From contig OX485804.1 of assembly GCA_950295325.1 (NCBI GenBank), positions 11,842,001 through 11,906,000 of the forward strand: 64,000 nucleotides of DNA, in the 5' to 3' direction. Numbering within the stretch: position 1 is the first letter of the stretch; each line of letters begins with the position of its first letter. This document shows positions 13,435 through 22,589 of the stretch, one piece after another. The notes beneath the pieces are model-generated. The model was not told the origin of the DNA, searched no databases, and saw nothing but the letters and a program-made list of their open reading frames with translations. A program made the position numbers and the translations under genes. This DNA is from Polytrichum commune. Its lineage: Eukaryota; Streptophyta; Polytrichopsida; Polytrichales; Polytrichaceae.

Positions 13435-14119
13435 CTCTTCCTCGAATTGCATCTCGTCATTATCCATGGTCCCTTCGCAAAGGTCAGCTGCGTCCCGATC
13501 AAAATCTCCGAGTCCCTGTTCAGTGAATAAACTATTTTCGTTGGATAGAAACATTACCCTAATCCGAAAACCATAAAAGTCACCAATTGAAAACAATCTT
13601 CACAAACCTGTTGCTCACTATGATCCGATGTTGAGGCACTCGAGGCTGCCCCAGGTTGAAGTTGTGTCTGTGTCATTCCCTATTCCAGATGCCCAATCCA
13701 AATCCTATTTACATTCCATCACCAAAAATAAAAACAACATAATAGAAAGCTATTGGGTCTCTACTGTTCTAATTATCCGTGAGAGTGGTTCACATTACGT
13801 TTTTGAAGAAAACAATATCATGAGGATTTTTGATAAACAACACCTCACTGCCCCCTTTGTCATCTGGGTTGTCTTCCTCCGTTACTGGAAATAAAACGAT
13901 GGGAGCTACCGCTTCAACATCAAACGTTTTTTCCCCTTTGGAACCTCTACCTGTACCCTTAGAAGAAGTAACCCCTCTTCTACCCATTGTTGTCCGCAAA
14001 TTGTACGGCGTCCCTAAGCTTTCTCTTGATTCTAACCTTTGCCTTCTCTCAATTCGCCTCTGTTTCTCACTATTCCTCCTTACTTCTTGTTCTGCTCTTG
14101 CTCTCGACCTAGTGTTCAT
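13435..14119 (-). pseudogene. 5' exons of the minus-strand transposon-associated gene
   Basis: Three exons with GT-AG borders, all phase 0: 14119-13799 (107 codons from the first ATG), 13667-13608 (20 codons) and 13515-13435 (27 codons). The N-terminus is strongly basic (Arg/Glu-rich start MNTRSRARAEQEV, then Arg and Gly/Ser/Lys-rich), suggesting nuclear or nucleic-acid binding. The later exons are acidic. If the last exon is not spliced, its frame ends at 13354. If spliced at GAG/GTAGGC, the gene continues in phase into the exon at 4818-4732 across the satellite, giving 594 codons to the TAA at 3045. The gene is divergent from the ORF at 14534 and the Mutator-like transposase. No lesion is seen in these three exons. 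Family unknown. Confidence 0.6.
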
Positions 14120-14533
14120 CTCTAACAAACATCTGGAGCAAACACATCTTATATATCATTTTCAAGTCTGTCAGAATTAACATCTATGCGCCATCGTTAT
14201 GTTCACATTTTCTTGTATTTAGATAGTTAATCTGCAGTTACTTAAAGTGATCCTTTGTTAATCCACCCTGCATTCATACACTACAAAATCCTTTTCTACA
14301 TAATCGTATCCTTCCATGTCAGATAATTTCGTGGTGATAAAGGGATGACTACTATTGTAGTACATTCTATTCATACATGAAACAGGTTGTCCATAATTTA
14401 CATAAATAACTATTGACTATTAATTGATCTATCAGGTTATCTAATATTCGGGCATTGCTGTCTACCCTAGGTGTATATAATACCCGATTACTTGTACCCA
14501 TTCCTTCATCTCATCTCATCATATTCTTCTCCA
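14120..14533. promoter_or_regulatory. Divergent intergenic region with TATA-like boxes
   Basis: About 414 bp separate the minus-strand start codon (14119) from the plus-strand ORF (14534). A TATA-like GTATATAATA lies at about 14472-14481, some 55 bp before the plus-strand ATG, a sensible distance. On the minus strand TATATAAG lies at about 14150-14157, close to the ATG at 14119. So either the leader is very short or an upstream exon exists. The rest is AT-rich with no other motif I can support. Confidence 0.4.
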
Positions 14534-14962
14534 ATGGGTACTGACTCAAGTCTCCCGAGCCTTGCTCCTTTAGGTGCTCCTAGTTCATCACAAATCCACA
14601 CCACATTGTCGATTGATGGTTTTCCAGACGTCAACAACATGAAGATTCCAAACCCACCTTACTGCTCAGTTACTCCGGCGGTCGCAGTTCAGAGTCCACA
14701 TCCCGGAACTCCATCTTTGCAGACGGATGTTGCAACGCTGATAGAGGACAAGTCTACTTTACAGACTCATGCCTATTCTAGAGTAGGGGTTATTAAACCG
14801 GGCACTTACTCTAGATCTCTATTAAGGCAGGCCCCACGTCCCCAAGGTCAGGGACTCGGTTGCGCAGGATGCACTGCAGTTCATAGTTTAGGGATTGACC
14901 ATTGTCATAAACATGACGGTGACAAAAATGGCAAAGGGCCCCATAAGCGTCTTCGTCGTTAA
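14534..14962 (+). CDS. Small Cys/His-containing ORF beside the Mutator-like transposase
   Basis: Open frame of 142 codons from ATG at 14534, chosen because it follows a TATA-like box at about 14472 by a normal distance. An in-frame ATG at 14471 would overlap that box. The first 100 residues are rich in Ser, Pro and Thr and look disordered. The C-terminus carries CAGCTAVHSLGIDHCHKHDG, which could bind metal, and ends in a basic GPHKRLRR tail that could act as a nuclear signal. It lies between the divergent minus-strand gene and the transposase on the same strand as the latter. It may be an accessory transposon gene or an upstream exon of the transposase. I do not recognise a family. Confidence 0.5.
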   Translation: MGTDSSLPSLAPLGAPSSSQIHTTLSIDGFPDVNNMKIPNPPYCSVTPAVAVQSPHPGTPSLQTDVATLIEDKSTLQTHAYSRVGVIKPGTYSRSLLRQAPRPQGQGLGCAGCTAVHSLGIDHCHKHDGDKNGKGPHKRLRR

Positions 14963-15337
14963 TCACAATGTAGCATTCTAATATTATTGCCAAGCTACTA
15001 TCATGCTCTCCACATTATTCTTGGCTGCCGTCATTCTTATGACCTTATTTGCCAATATATATTATAATCAACAATGTTTAGAATGTATGCCTGTTATTGG
15101 ATTGTACTATTTGATATGTATGCCTGTTATAGGATTCTACTATTCGGTTTCTTGCCTATCTCGGACTTGCATCCAAAATTGGTTTTTCAGCGGTCTTTCA
15201 GCTTGCTCTGCATGACTCTGAAATTCCGCTTGCTGGTACATAAATTACCAGATTGCACAGTAAATTCTTTCCTGTTATATATTCTCTCCATTACAATGTT
15301 CAGAGTACTTGTTTTGTTCAGAGTTCAGTGGTTTAAT

Positions 15338-18300
15338 ATGGCCCTGCTTTGTGCTGAACCTCATTCTGTTCCGGTCCTCTTTCCATTAGGTGAAGACGGT
15401 CATGCTATAGTCACTTGTGCAACATTGAGTTTGAGGTTTCAATATCGTGAGGTCACTATCTTTGTCGAAGAAGAAGTTTTTGACGATCATACCGGTCTAC
15501 TTTCACATGCAATTCGTCAAACTAGGGTAGAGAATGACGTCGGTGCGTTCTGGTTGCTGAAGCCTGGAAAATATCGTGTATATGGAGTCTCAGAGTCTAT
15601 GTTAGAGTGTTCGACTGAACTTCTAACACCTAAGGAGTCGTCCACTGTTAGCATTGAGAGACCGGTCCTGGCTAGGGTCAAAATTGAGCCCGGTCTAAAT
15701 ACAATATATGAGTTGAGTGATGATTCCGACGGCGATGTTGAATTCCTAAAATCAGAGAGGAAAGTCCCAACTTCGCTCTCTCCACAAGTAGTTCGCAAGG
15801 AAACAACTCCTCCTGTTAGTCCGTCTCGTAATCCTGGTCAGTCCAATGTTGTGACAAGTCATGTTGTCAGTATCATTCATTCATTGATGCGCCTTGGAGC
15901 TCGTAAGCGGTCCAAAAGTGTGTTATCTCGAATTAACTTTGATGCGATCAGACTCCAGCAGGTTGATTACCTTCCCCCTTGTTACGATGGGGACGTTATC
16001 TTTGAATTTCCACCTTTAGGTGACCATGGCCAGAATACAAAGGCCAAGCTCCTTCGTGGAATGGATAGAAGGTACGATGGCCATGCTTGGTCTCGCACAA
16101 TTACAACCAATATTCAGAATGATCTCAAGCTTTTGTTTCGTACATCTTCTTGTTTGGGCCACCTCCGTTGCGACAATCCTGCTTGTGAGTATCTTCGGCG
16201 AGACCACAGGACTTCCCAAGTTAATGAAATAGAGTGGGAAGGATTATCTAAGAAATTGTTTGAAGTAGGGTCCAAGCCTCCAACTGGTTCGACCGTTGTT
16301 TGCAAATCATGTAACGTCCCTCCCACCTGTGTTGCTGTCTGCACTGCCAAGATCTACTATGTTACCGCGACACCTCACATGACGAGGGCTTGTGTGCACT
16401 TGGGATCTCACGACCATCCCGTCAAGTCATGTGATCATCGGGACTTCATCGATTTGACAAACACCTTGATTGGGGATCAAATCGAACGCACCCCCTCAGC
16501 CACTCGCTCCACTATTGTGCTTGAAACTGCAAAGGAAGTACTGGGCCCACTCCTCCTTGCTAAAGAATGTGACCCACAAAAGATCTTGGAGTTGGACGAG
16601 CTGCAAGTTATTTTCGATCGGTGTAAGCACCTCACCTCGCCCAACATTCGTAACGCAGTCACCACGTTCAGGACTATGCGTCGCTTTGGAGTCATGGACA
16701 GTATTACCAAGTTACGCGGTGCTAGCAATTGGAGGTTCGTGCAGCAGAATAGGTTTCCAGGGCAAGGAGCGGACATGGACAAGGTCTTTGTCTTCAAGAT
16801 GTCTGAAGTTGGACCGGGCAGCGGAGTCGACCTGGTCCAACGAATGCAACCCGGTGGTGACTTGGAGAACTCCTGAATAATGTTTGACCATGTCAAACGG
16901 GTCAGGTCGTGGACGACAATGGCTTGCCATGTGTACGATTCCACATATTGCCGTGTCATGACCATCGCAGTATGCGACATGCAGTCTGAAGATGTTGTAG
17001 CCCAGTCAGTCGTATGGAAGAACCTGAACGCTCTCATGGCTCAACATGGAGTGGACAAAGTCAATTTTAAAGGTTTCATGGCCGACAGTGCCCAAGCCAA
17101 CTGGAATGCTGTTCGAATCATATACGGAAGTGGGGATGCGTCTGAGAAGATGGTGGATAGAGAGAGGACTTGTTTTTTCCATTGGACGCAGTCCTTGGAG
17201 AAACATACCAAGGCCGATATCCGTCAAGACCTGCAACATCAGCATCGAATACTATGCCAGCAATACAAGAATGCGAAATCGATGGCGGAGGCCGAGACAA
17301 AGTATTTGGCAATTCAGGCATGGTGGATGTCATCCGGGGCAGCAACTGAACAAGGTCTACCTCGACTTGAGCTCTGGCTGGCCTTCTGGCATTTCCGTTA
17401 CCGCCAATGGGGTGGATTTATGGAGTTGGTAAGTCTATACTTCCCTCTATATTTCCTGTATAGTTCCCACTTTATGGTTCAACTACATTGATTCCACCAT
17501 TATTCTAATTCGGACTGTATGGGCATTGCAGGATCTAAGTGAAGCTGAACTAGCGGAAATGCCATCCTGTAACCTTGCTGAATCTATCCACAACAAGTGG
17601 AAGCAGCAATCTGGCGATCGGGGCAGCGACCTTTATGTGGCAACAATCGATAACTTCGTGCGTGCTTTCATGCAGTGCTCAGCATATTCCCAATTCCTAA
17701 AGGGAGAGAACCCTGGAACTGGACCGTCGAAGGAGGAATTGAAGTTGAGGCGTGCTCAGAGGTCTGCCGTAAAAACAGGAATCTCGAAACCGCTGCATGA
17801 GGCCATCTTGAAGATGCCTGGCGGTGACGAGTGGTGCACCAGGACTCCCCACCTCGAAGGGGAAGAGGTATTTGTTTCTCTGAAGCGTAAACCGGATACT
17901 GCTTTCGGTGACGAACGTGAATCTCACAGGCCAGACAAGATCAGTATATCCCGACCACGCGTCCAAACCAGATCTGCCCGACTGAACGATTCTCCACCTC
18001 CTGTGACAACTCCACATTCACCCACAACTGCAGATGAAGACCAACCGCAATTTCCAACACACGACGCTCCGCAGCAGGTGGATCGGCACCACGTCACCGC
18101 GATTGAGGAGACATTATGCAACCCTGCCCAGTGGCACATCGCACGGCTGCCTAAGACATCTGCGAAGGCTTGCTTTGCTCTACAAGCAATCACCAAGAAG
18201 AAGTGCGTCGCTCGGATTGTACAAGACGGGAAGAACACCGCTGCACCTACCTACTCAGGCCTCATGGATAACTATCGGAAGAAGAGATTGGACCTTCAAG

Positions 18301-18981
18301 ACTTCTTTTTCTGCAATGACGACATTGAGAGATGCGTTAAGGGTACAAAAAGGAGGTGGGTGGTCTCGGTCCCGAACGTTCCGGAGGTATGGCCGGTTAA
18401 GTTGGGGACCAACTTAACTTGCAAAGAGATCCTCTCTTTAGAAAACACAGGATTTAGACTGCCCCAGCGGAAGGAGATGACACCTTCCAGAATTTTTCAG
18501 GACCACCCGTTACCTTTGGACTTAGCAAGCTACACGACTCCTGCATATCCAGATGAGTTTCCCACCCGGCGTTCAGGGAAGTTGATTAGGCGCAACAAGA
18601 AAGCCCCGTCAACAAAAACACGCCAATAATTGTGCCTCAGCCCTATCACTGAAAGCCAAAGTGCACAAACTGTGCATGCTTCCAGCCCCTGCCTTAGGAT
18701 GCATCGTCTCCTTGGATTCCGGCACGCCCCCAAAGGTTCAGCAATACTACTTGACGATTTCGCAGCTGCCAGCATGCACTTGTCCTAACTTCAAGGACAT
18801 GGCGACTAAAGCAATTGGAAAAAAGGGTCAATGGGCCAACTGTAAGCATTTGTACTATTTGTTTACTGTAGTGTGTGGTTTGGACTCAGATTCAGACACG
18901 TTCATTCATGCAGCTAGTTTTAGCTTCAACGAAGTGAAGCGAGTTTTGGATGCTGGTTTATTGAAATACCTTGACTCTTAG
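15338..18981 (+). pseudogene. Mutator-like (MULE) transposase with GCM-like zinc region and SWIM finger, broken
   Basis: ATG at 15338 is the first Met after a low-complexity leader; the frame stays open to 16873. An acidic/Ser region comes first (about 15660-15860). A Cys/His zinc region follows (about 16156-16430), with CDNPAC, CKSC and HLGSHDH motifs like the WRKY/GCM fingers of Mutator transposases. The DDE-type core spans about 16880-17428: YDSTY (first Asp), FMADSAQANW (second Asp) and CFFHW, the C-x2-H of the family. A phase-0 GT-AG intron spans 17429-17531. The second exon is long, with a disordered middle. A SWIM finger (CTC...CKH, about 18775-18855) closes the protein. Lesions are a TGA at 16874-16876 just before the core and a one-base frameshift near 18600, between the frame ending at 18629 and the SWIM frame. 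Otherwise well preserved, so a recent loss. Confident family call; inactivity follows from the two lesions unless they are assembly errors. Confidence 0.85.
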
Positions 18982-19440
18982 AGTTTTCTGTTTCTTTAAA
19001 GAAACATATGTATGTAAGATTTGTTATAATCATGATGTAGTGAGACTAAAAGGGCCACTACAAGACATTTGACGCACCACATGTATTTCTCTTTCGTTGT
19101 TCCAAAGTTGCGTGACCTTTTTGGAGTACCACTAATTCTCCTTGTACTGAAACAGTACGTGTTTGACTTGAGACAAACCCATATTTATTACTGATATTAG
19201 TTCCAAATGTTCAATTTAAGCCCCTAAACCATATTTTTCACTGATACAATAACATTTTTTCCTATATCATAGCCCTTAATTGTCCACGGTCATAGGTCCC
19301 ACTGTTCACTAAATTTAGAAGAAAAAAATTACTTAAAATACATTTAGTCCAAATATACCCTAAACTTACTGCTTAAAATAACATTTTAATCAAAATATCG
19401 CGGAAGTTACCGCTCACCGCTCGCAAAATAGCTTCGTCCA
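18982..19440. other. Gene-free AT-rich stretch between MULE and copia remains
   Basis: No open frame, repeat family or terminal inverted repeat that I can support. If the Mutator-like element has a right end it should lie here or beyond, but I find no copy of the satellite or its full palindrome to the right of the transposase. Confidence 0.4.
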
Positions 19441-19474
19441 TGTTCAATTTGACAGGGATTCCACAGGACTTTGC

Positions 19475-20278
19475 ATGCATCAAACTGAGTACACTCTAAG
19501 CATCCTCAGCCTCTTCAACATGGAGGATTGCACCCCATCCTTCACTCCTCTCCCAGAATGTTTGACACTGTCAAAGGACTCCGGTACCCCACCTGTCAAC
19601 GCCAAAATCTATGGGATGCTTGTTGGTAAGTTATTATTCCTTACCAAAACCCGCCCAGACATCGCTCATGCAGTAAGTGTTATCAGTAGGTTTATGCAGA
19701 ATCTCCAAGAAACCCACTTACAAGCAGCCAAACATGTTCTATGTTATGTGCGTCGCTACCCTGACCTACGCTTGTTTTACAAACAAGGGGAGGAGAATCA
19801 TCTTCATGGCTATACCAACGCAGACTACGGACAAGATGTTGATGACCGAATCTCTGTAGGGGCATACATTTTCTTTCTTGGCAATTCTCTTGTTTCCTGG
19901 AATTCCAAGAAACAGTCTAGCACTTCGAGGTCTTCATATGAATTTGAGTATAGAGCTCTTGCTCAGTGCTCGTGCGAAGCTGTATGGATCAGAAGACTGT
20001 TGGGCGAACTAAAAATCCTAGACAACAAACCGACTCATCTCTACTGCAACAATCAAAGCAGCATCAAACTTAGCTACAATCCAATGTTCAATGAGAAATC
20101 CAAACATTTTGAAATTGATTTTCACTTCACTCGACAGAAAGTCGAATATAACATCATCAAAATCGAGTTCATTCCCTCTCAAGAACAACCAGCCGACATC
20201 CTCACGAAATCGCTCGGCATGATCAAGTTTGAAGGTTGCAGGAAGCGACTTCACCTTCGCATCATCCTCAACTCTTAG
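19475..20278 (+). pseudogene. Ty1/copia polyprotein fragment (reverse transcriptase C-terminus and RNase H)
   Basis: Open frame of 267 codons covering only the C-terminal part of a copia polyprotein. It has a YTLSILSLFNMEDC-type end of the RT thumb, GMLVGKLLFLTKTRPDIAHAV, then the RNase H region. That region carries the motif pattern YTNADYGQDVDDRIS, SWNSKKQSSTSRSSYEFEYRA and HLYCNNQSSIKLSYNP, ending ILTKSLG. Acidic RNase H positions are visible (the Asp of NADYG, the Glu of SSYEFEYRA); the usual Asp of the YCDNQS-type motif is Asn here. The 5' part (gag, protease, integrase, most of RT) is missing. The stop overlaps the antisense ORF by four bases. A 3' LTR start follows at 21075, so this is the 3' end of a truncated element. 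Confidence 0.93.
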
Positions 20279-21009
20279 ACCCTCACCGAATGACGAGGGA
20301 AGTGAACTCTCAGAGAACCCTCAGTGGAAGGACTCCACGCCTCATCTAACCCTGTCTCCTCACTTTGATAACTTCCACTCTCACTGTAGACGTGAAATTT
20401 TCCAGGGCAAGGGATCTCCGTCTTCATAGAAGCCCAGTCAAATTCAGTTGAACTTCCAAATGAACTCCAGGTTCCTTCACTTTTTCTAGAATCATCAGCC
20501 CTTGACTGAAGACACACTGATTGCGGAGCGAAATCCACGAGGTGCTCCGAAAGCAACATTGAAATCGACTTCAACTCATCTTCGACCCGCTCCCGTAATG
20601 TAGGCCGGTGCTCCCTGCGTTCTTCAAGGTACCGAACAAAACCAGGAGTGTCGACCATGACTACTTCTAAAGCAACCCACTCCAGCGACTTGGTCACGTT
20701 CTCCTTCCAAACACGGTTCACCCTCCTTAACCTCCATAACAGAGAAATGTTCACTCTCTGGTGGAGAAGAGGCCAGATAATTCGCTCAAGCACCAATTCG
20801 TCACTTAGAGGGGGAAGCAACGTTGCTGGCTCAATTTTTCTCTCCTGATCTCTCTCCCTCAAGGGTTGCACACTTCTATCAAAAACTCTCTCCTCGATCA
20901 CATCTATCAACTGAGAGATTCCACGTTTCAGCATCACAAGGATTGTCCATACCAGCAACGTTACCAAACGCACCCAAGTTATCTCCCTCAACCGCAAATC
21001 CATGGTCAC
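20275..21009 (-). CDS. Antisense ORF of the copia element, F-box-like
   Basis: A 244-codon open frame lies between the copia polyprotein stop and the polypurine tract, on the opposite strand. Its N-terminus has one hydrophobic stretch (about residues 12-27, VRLVTLLVWTILVM). Around residues 67-100 it reads LPPLSDELVLERIIWPLL, then VSR-type LLWRLRRVNRVWKENV, which resembles an F-box (LPDEL...L..L..VSR.W). A long basic and acidic tail follows. Antisense or extra ORFs between pol and the 3' LTR are known in several plant LTR retrotransposon lineages. That this one is a functional F-box protein is inference. The frame is fully open while the rest of the element is truncated. Confidence 0.55.
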   Translation of the reverse strand: MTMDLRLREITWVRLVTLLVWTILVMLKRGISQLIDVIEERVFDRSVQPLRERDQERKIEPATLLPPLSDELVLERIIWPLLHQRVNISLLWRLRRVNRVWKENVTKSLEWVALEVVMVDTPGFVRYLEERREHRPTLRERVEDELKSISMLLSEHLVDFAPQSVCLQSRADDSRKSEGTWSSFGSSTEFDWASMKTEIPCPGKFHVYSESGSYQSEETGLDEAWSPSTEGSLRVHFPRHSVRV

Positions 21010-21063
21010 TCACGCTTACGAGTAGCTTGACACTTGTACATCAACTCTGTAGGAGCCTTGTGT

Positions 21064-21540
21064 GCAAGAGGGGGTGTTGAAACATACTGCCCACAAGGCT
21101 GTTACCTTAGGTAGTTTTCTTATTTAGTTACTTAGGGTTTGCTTCAGTAATTAGGTTTAGCAGCTTTCTCAAACACATCACTACTAGAGATTGTGTACAA
21201 TCTAGACATGTAACAAGACATTTATTGAAGTAAACAAAGACGTGACCTAATAGCATATATTACTAGAAAGTGTGTTGTCTACGACATGTCTTGGGAGACC
21301 ATGCCCTACAGCCCATGAATCGTTTATTTGGACATAGCCAATATGTTTAGGACCATTGCTTATGATGTCTAAATATACTAAAAGTTTTACGGGCTCCACG
21401 ATAAATTATTACTTAACGTTAAGGCGTGCATGCATGTGTAAGGCTATCATTGGTTGATATGTTGAATAATGAGTGGTCTTATTTTATAACAAATGAGTGC
21501 CATTTAAAAGAGATATCCACCATTAGTAAGTCCAATCCTC
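21064..21540 (+). mobile_element. Polypurine tract and 3' LTR of the copia element (right end uncertain)
   Basis: A purine run GCAAGAGGGGG at 21064-21074 is followed immediately by TGTTGAAACATAC at 21075, the expected layout of a polypurine tract and the 5' edge of a 3' LTR. I could not find a clear CA-3' end or target duplication and no 5' LTR is in the window. The right limit given is therefore only where the SINE-like sequence begins. Confidence 0.6.
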
Positions 21541-21695
21541 ACCTCCCGAGCCTTGCCATCTATAAGCACCTATAGTTCTAAGTGCCTAAACACTTACCTA
21601 GTAGGCTAAGCCAAGGGCGGGGGCCAAGGAATTTGATCCTTAAACCTCTTGGCTCCCACATAGAGGCCTTAGCCACTAAGCCACTACTCCGCACA
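21540..21695 (-). mobile_element. tRNA-derived SINE, minus strand
   Basis: Read on the minus strand, TGGCTTAGTGG (21683-21673) matches a pol III A box and GGATCAAATTCC (21639-21628) resembles a B box. The spacing of about 35 bp is that of tRNA genes. No tRNA cloverleaf closes, so a tRNA-derived SINE head is more likely than a tRNA gene. The tail is not clear. Confidence 0.5.
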
Positions 21696-21719
21696 TGATA
21701 TATTAGAAGTATTTAAAAC

Positions 21720-22460
21720 ATTTGTATATAGAGGCTCTAAGTTACTCTTTATTTTTTATTTATTGTATACAATATAATATCAACTATATACGGCATATAT
21801 TATTTACTGTCCATTATTCACTGTGTATAATTTATTATCCAGTATTTGTTATATACTGCCTATTATTTATTATTAATTGTCTTGTATTTGCTATTTACTA
21901 CCTCATATTTACTATGTATTACCTAATATTCATTGTTTATAATTTATAGTTTATAGCTTATAGTATTTTAAATTTTAAATTTATTATTTTTAGTATGTTA
22001 TTATTATCTATTGTATATAGTATACTATTTACTAATTATGATATGATATTTAATAGTTAATATTTATAGTATATTATTACTATTAATGGTATGATATTTA
22101 TTATTTATTATTTATTATTTTCAGTATGTCATTCTTATCTACTGTATATAGTATATTGTTTACTATTTATAGTCTGATATTTAATTTTCAATATTCATAG
22201 TATATTAGTACTATTAATGGTCTTCTGTTTATTATTTATAGTATTTTATTATTATCTTCTTTATATAGTATATTATTTATTATTTTCAGTATGTCATTCT
22301 TATCTACTGTATATAGTATATTATTTACTATTTATGGTCTAATATTTATTATTTTGTTCTATTATTATTTTGTTCTATTAATGGTATGCTATTCTTATTT
22401 ACTATTTATAGTATATTATTTTACTATTAATGGCCTTTTATTTATTATATATTGGAAATT
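21720..22460. repeat. AT-rich tandem repeat
   Basis: Very AT-rich DNA made of TATTATTTACTATTT-like words. A longer unit of roughly 125-165 bp is recognisable by CAGTATGTCATTCTTATCTA followed by CTGTATATAGTATA, starting near 21995, 22122 and 22288. No coding potential; tyrosine/isoleucine-rich frames here are repeat translations. Confidence 0.75.
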
Positions 22461-22548
22461 GTCTACTATTTACTGTGTACATGATTTTCCACATACGTCC
22501 TAAAAATTACCGACCATAATTCACACAATCTATTAGGCAAATTGTCTG

Positions 22549-22586
22549 ATTGTTTATAGGACGATGTGAGTCGTCCTATAAACAAT
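22549..22586. repeat. Perfect hairpin, 16-bp arms
   Basis: ATTGTTTATAGGACGA and its exact reverse complement are separated by TGTGAG. It stands alone beside the AT-rich block. It could be a transposon end or a structured RNA; no neighbour supports a specific role. Confidence 0.7.
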
Positions 22587-22589
22587 ATC

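Noticed and set aside
18600..18660. Intron joining the MULE second exon to the SWIM exon
   Set aside because: The two frames overlap directly and a one-base shift joins them (NNCASALSLKAKVHK continues upstream); no good donor and acceptor pair is needed or seen.
20229..21080. Plus-strand frames opposite the antisense copia ORF
   Set aside because: Shorter, several, and without motif; the long minus-strand frame with an F-box-like pattern is preferred.
21628..21683. tRNA gene on the minus strand
   Set aside because: A and B box-like words exist but no cloverleaf or acceptor stem closes; a SINE head is more likely.
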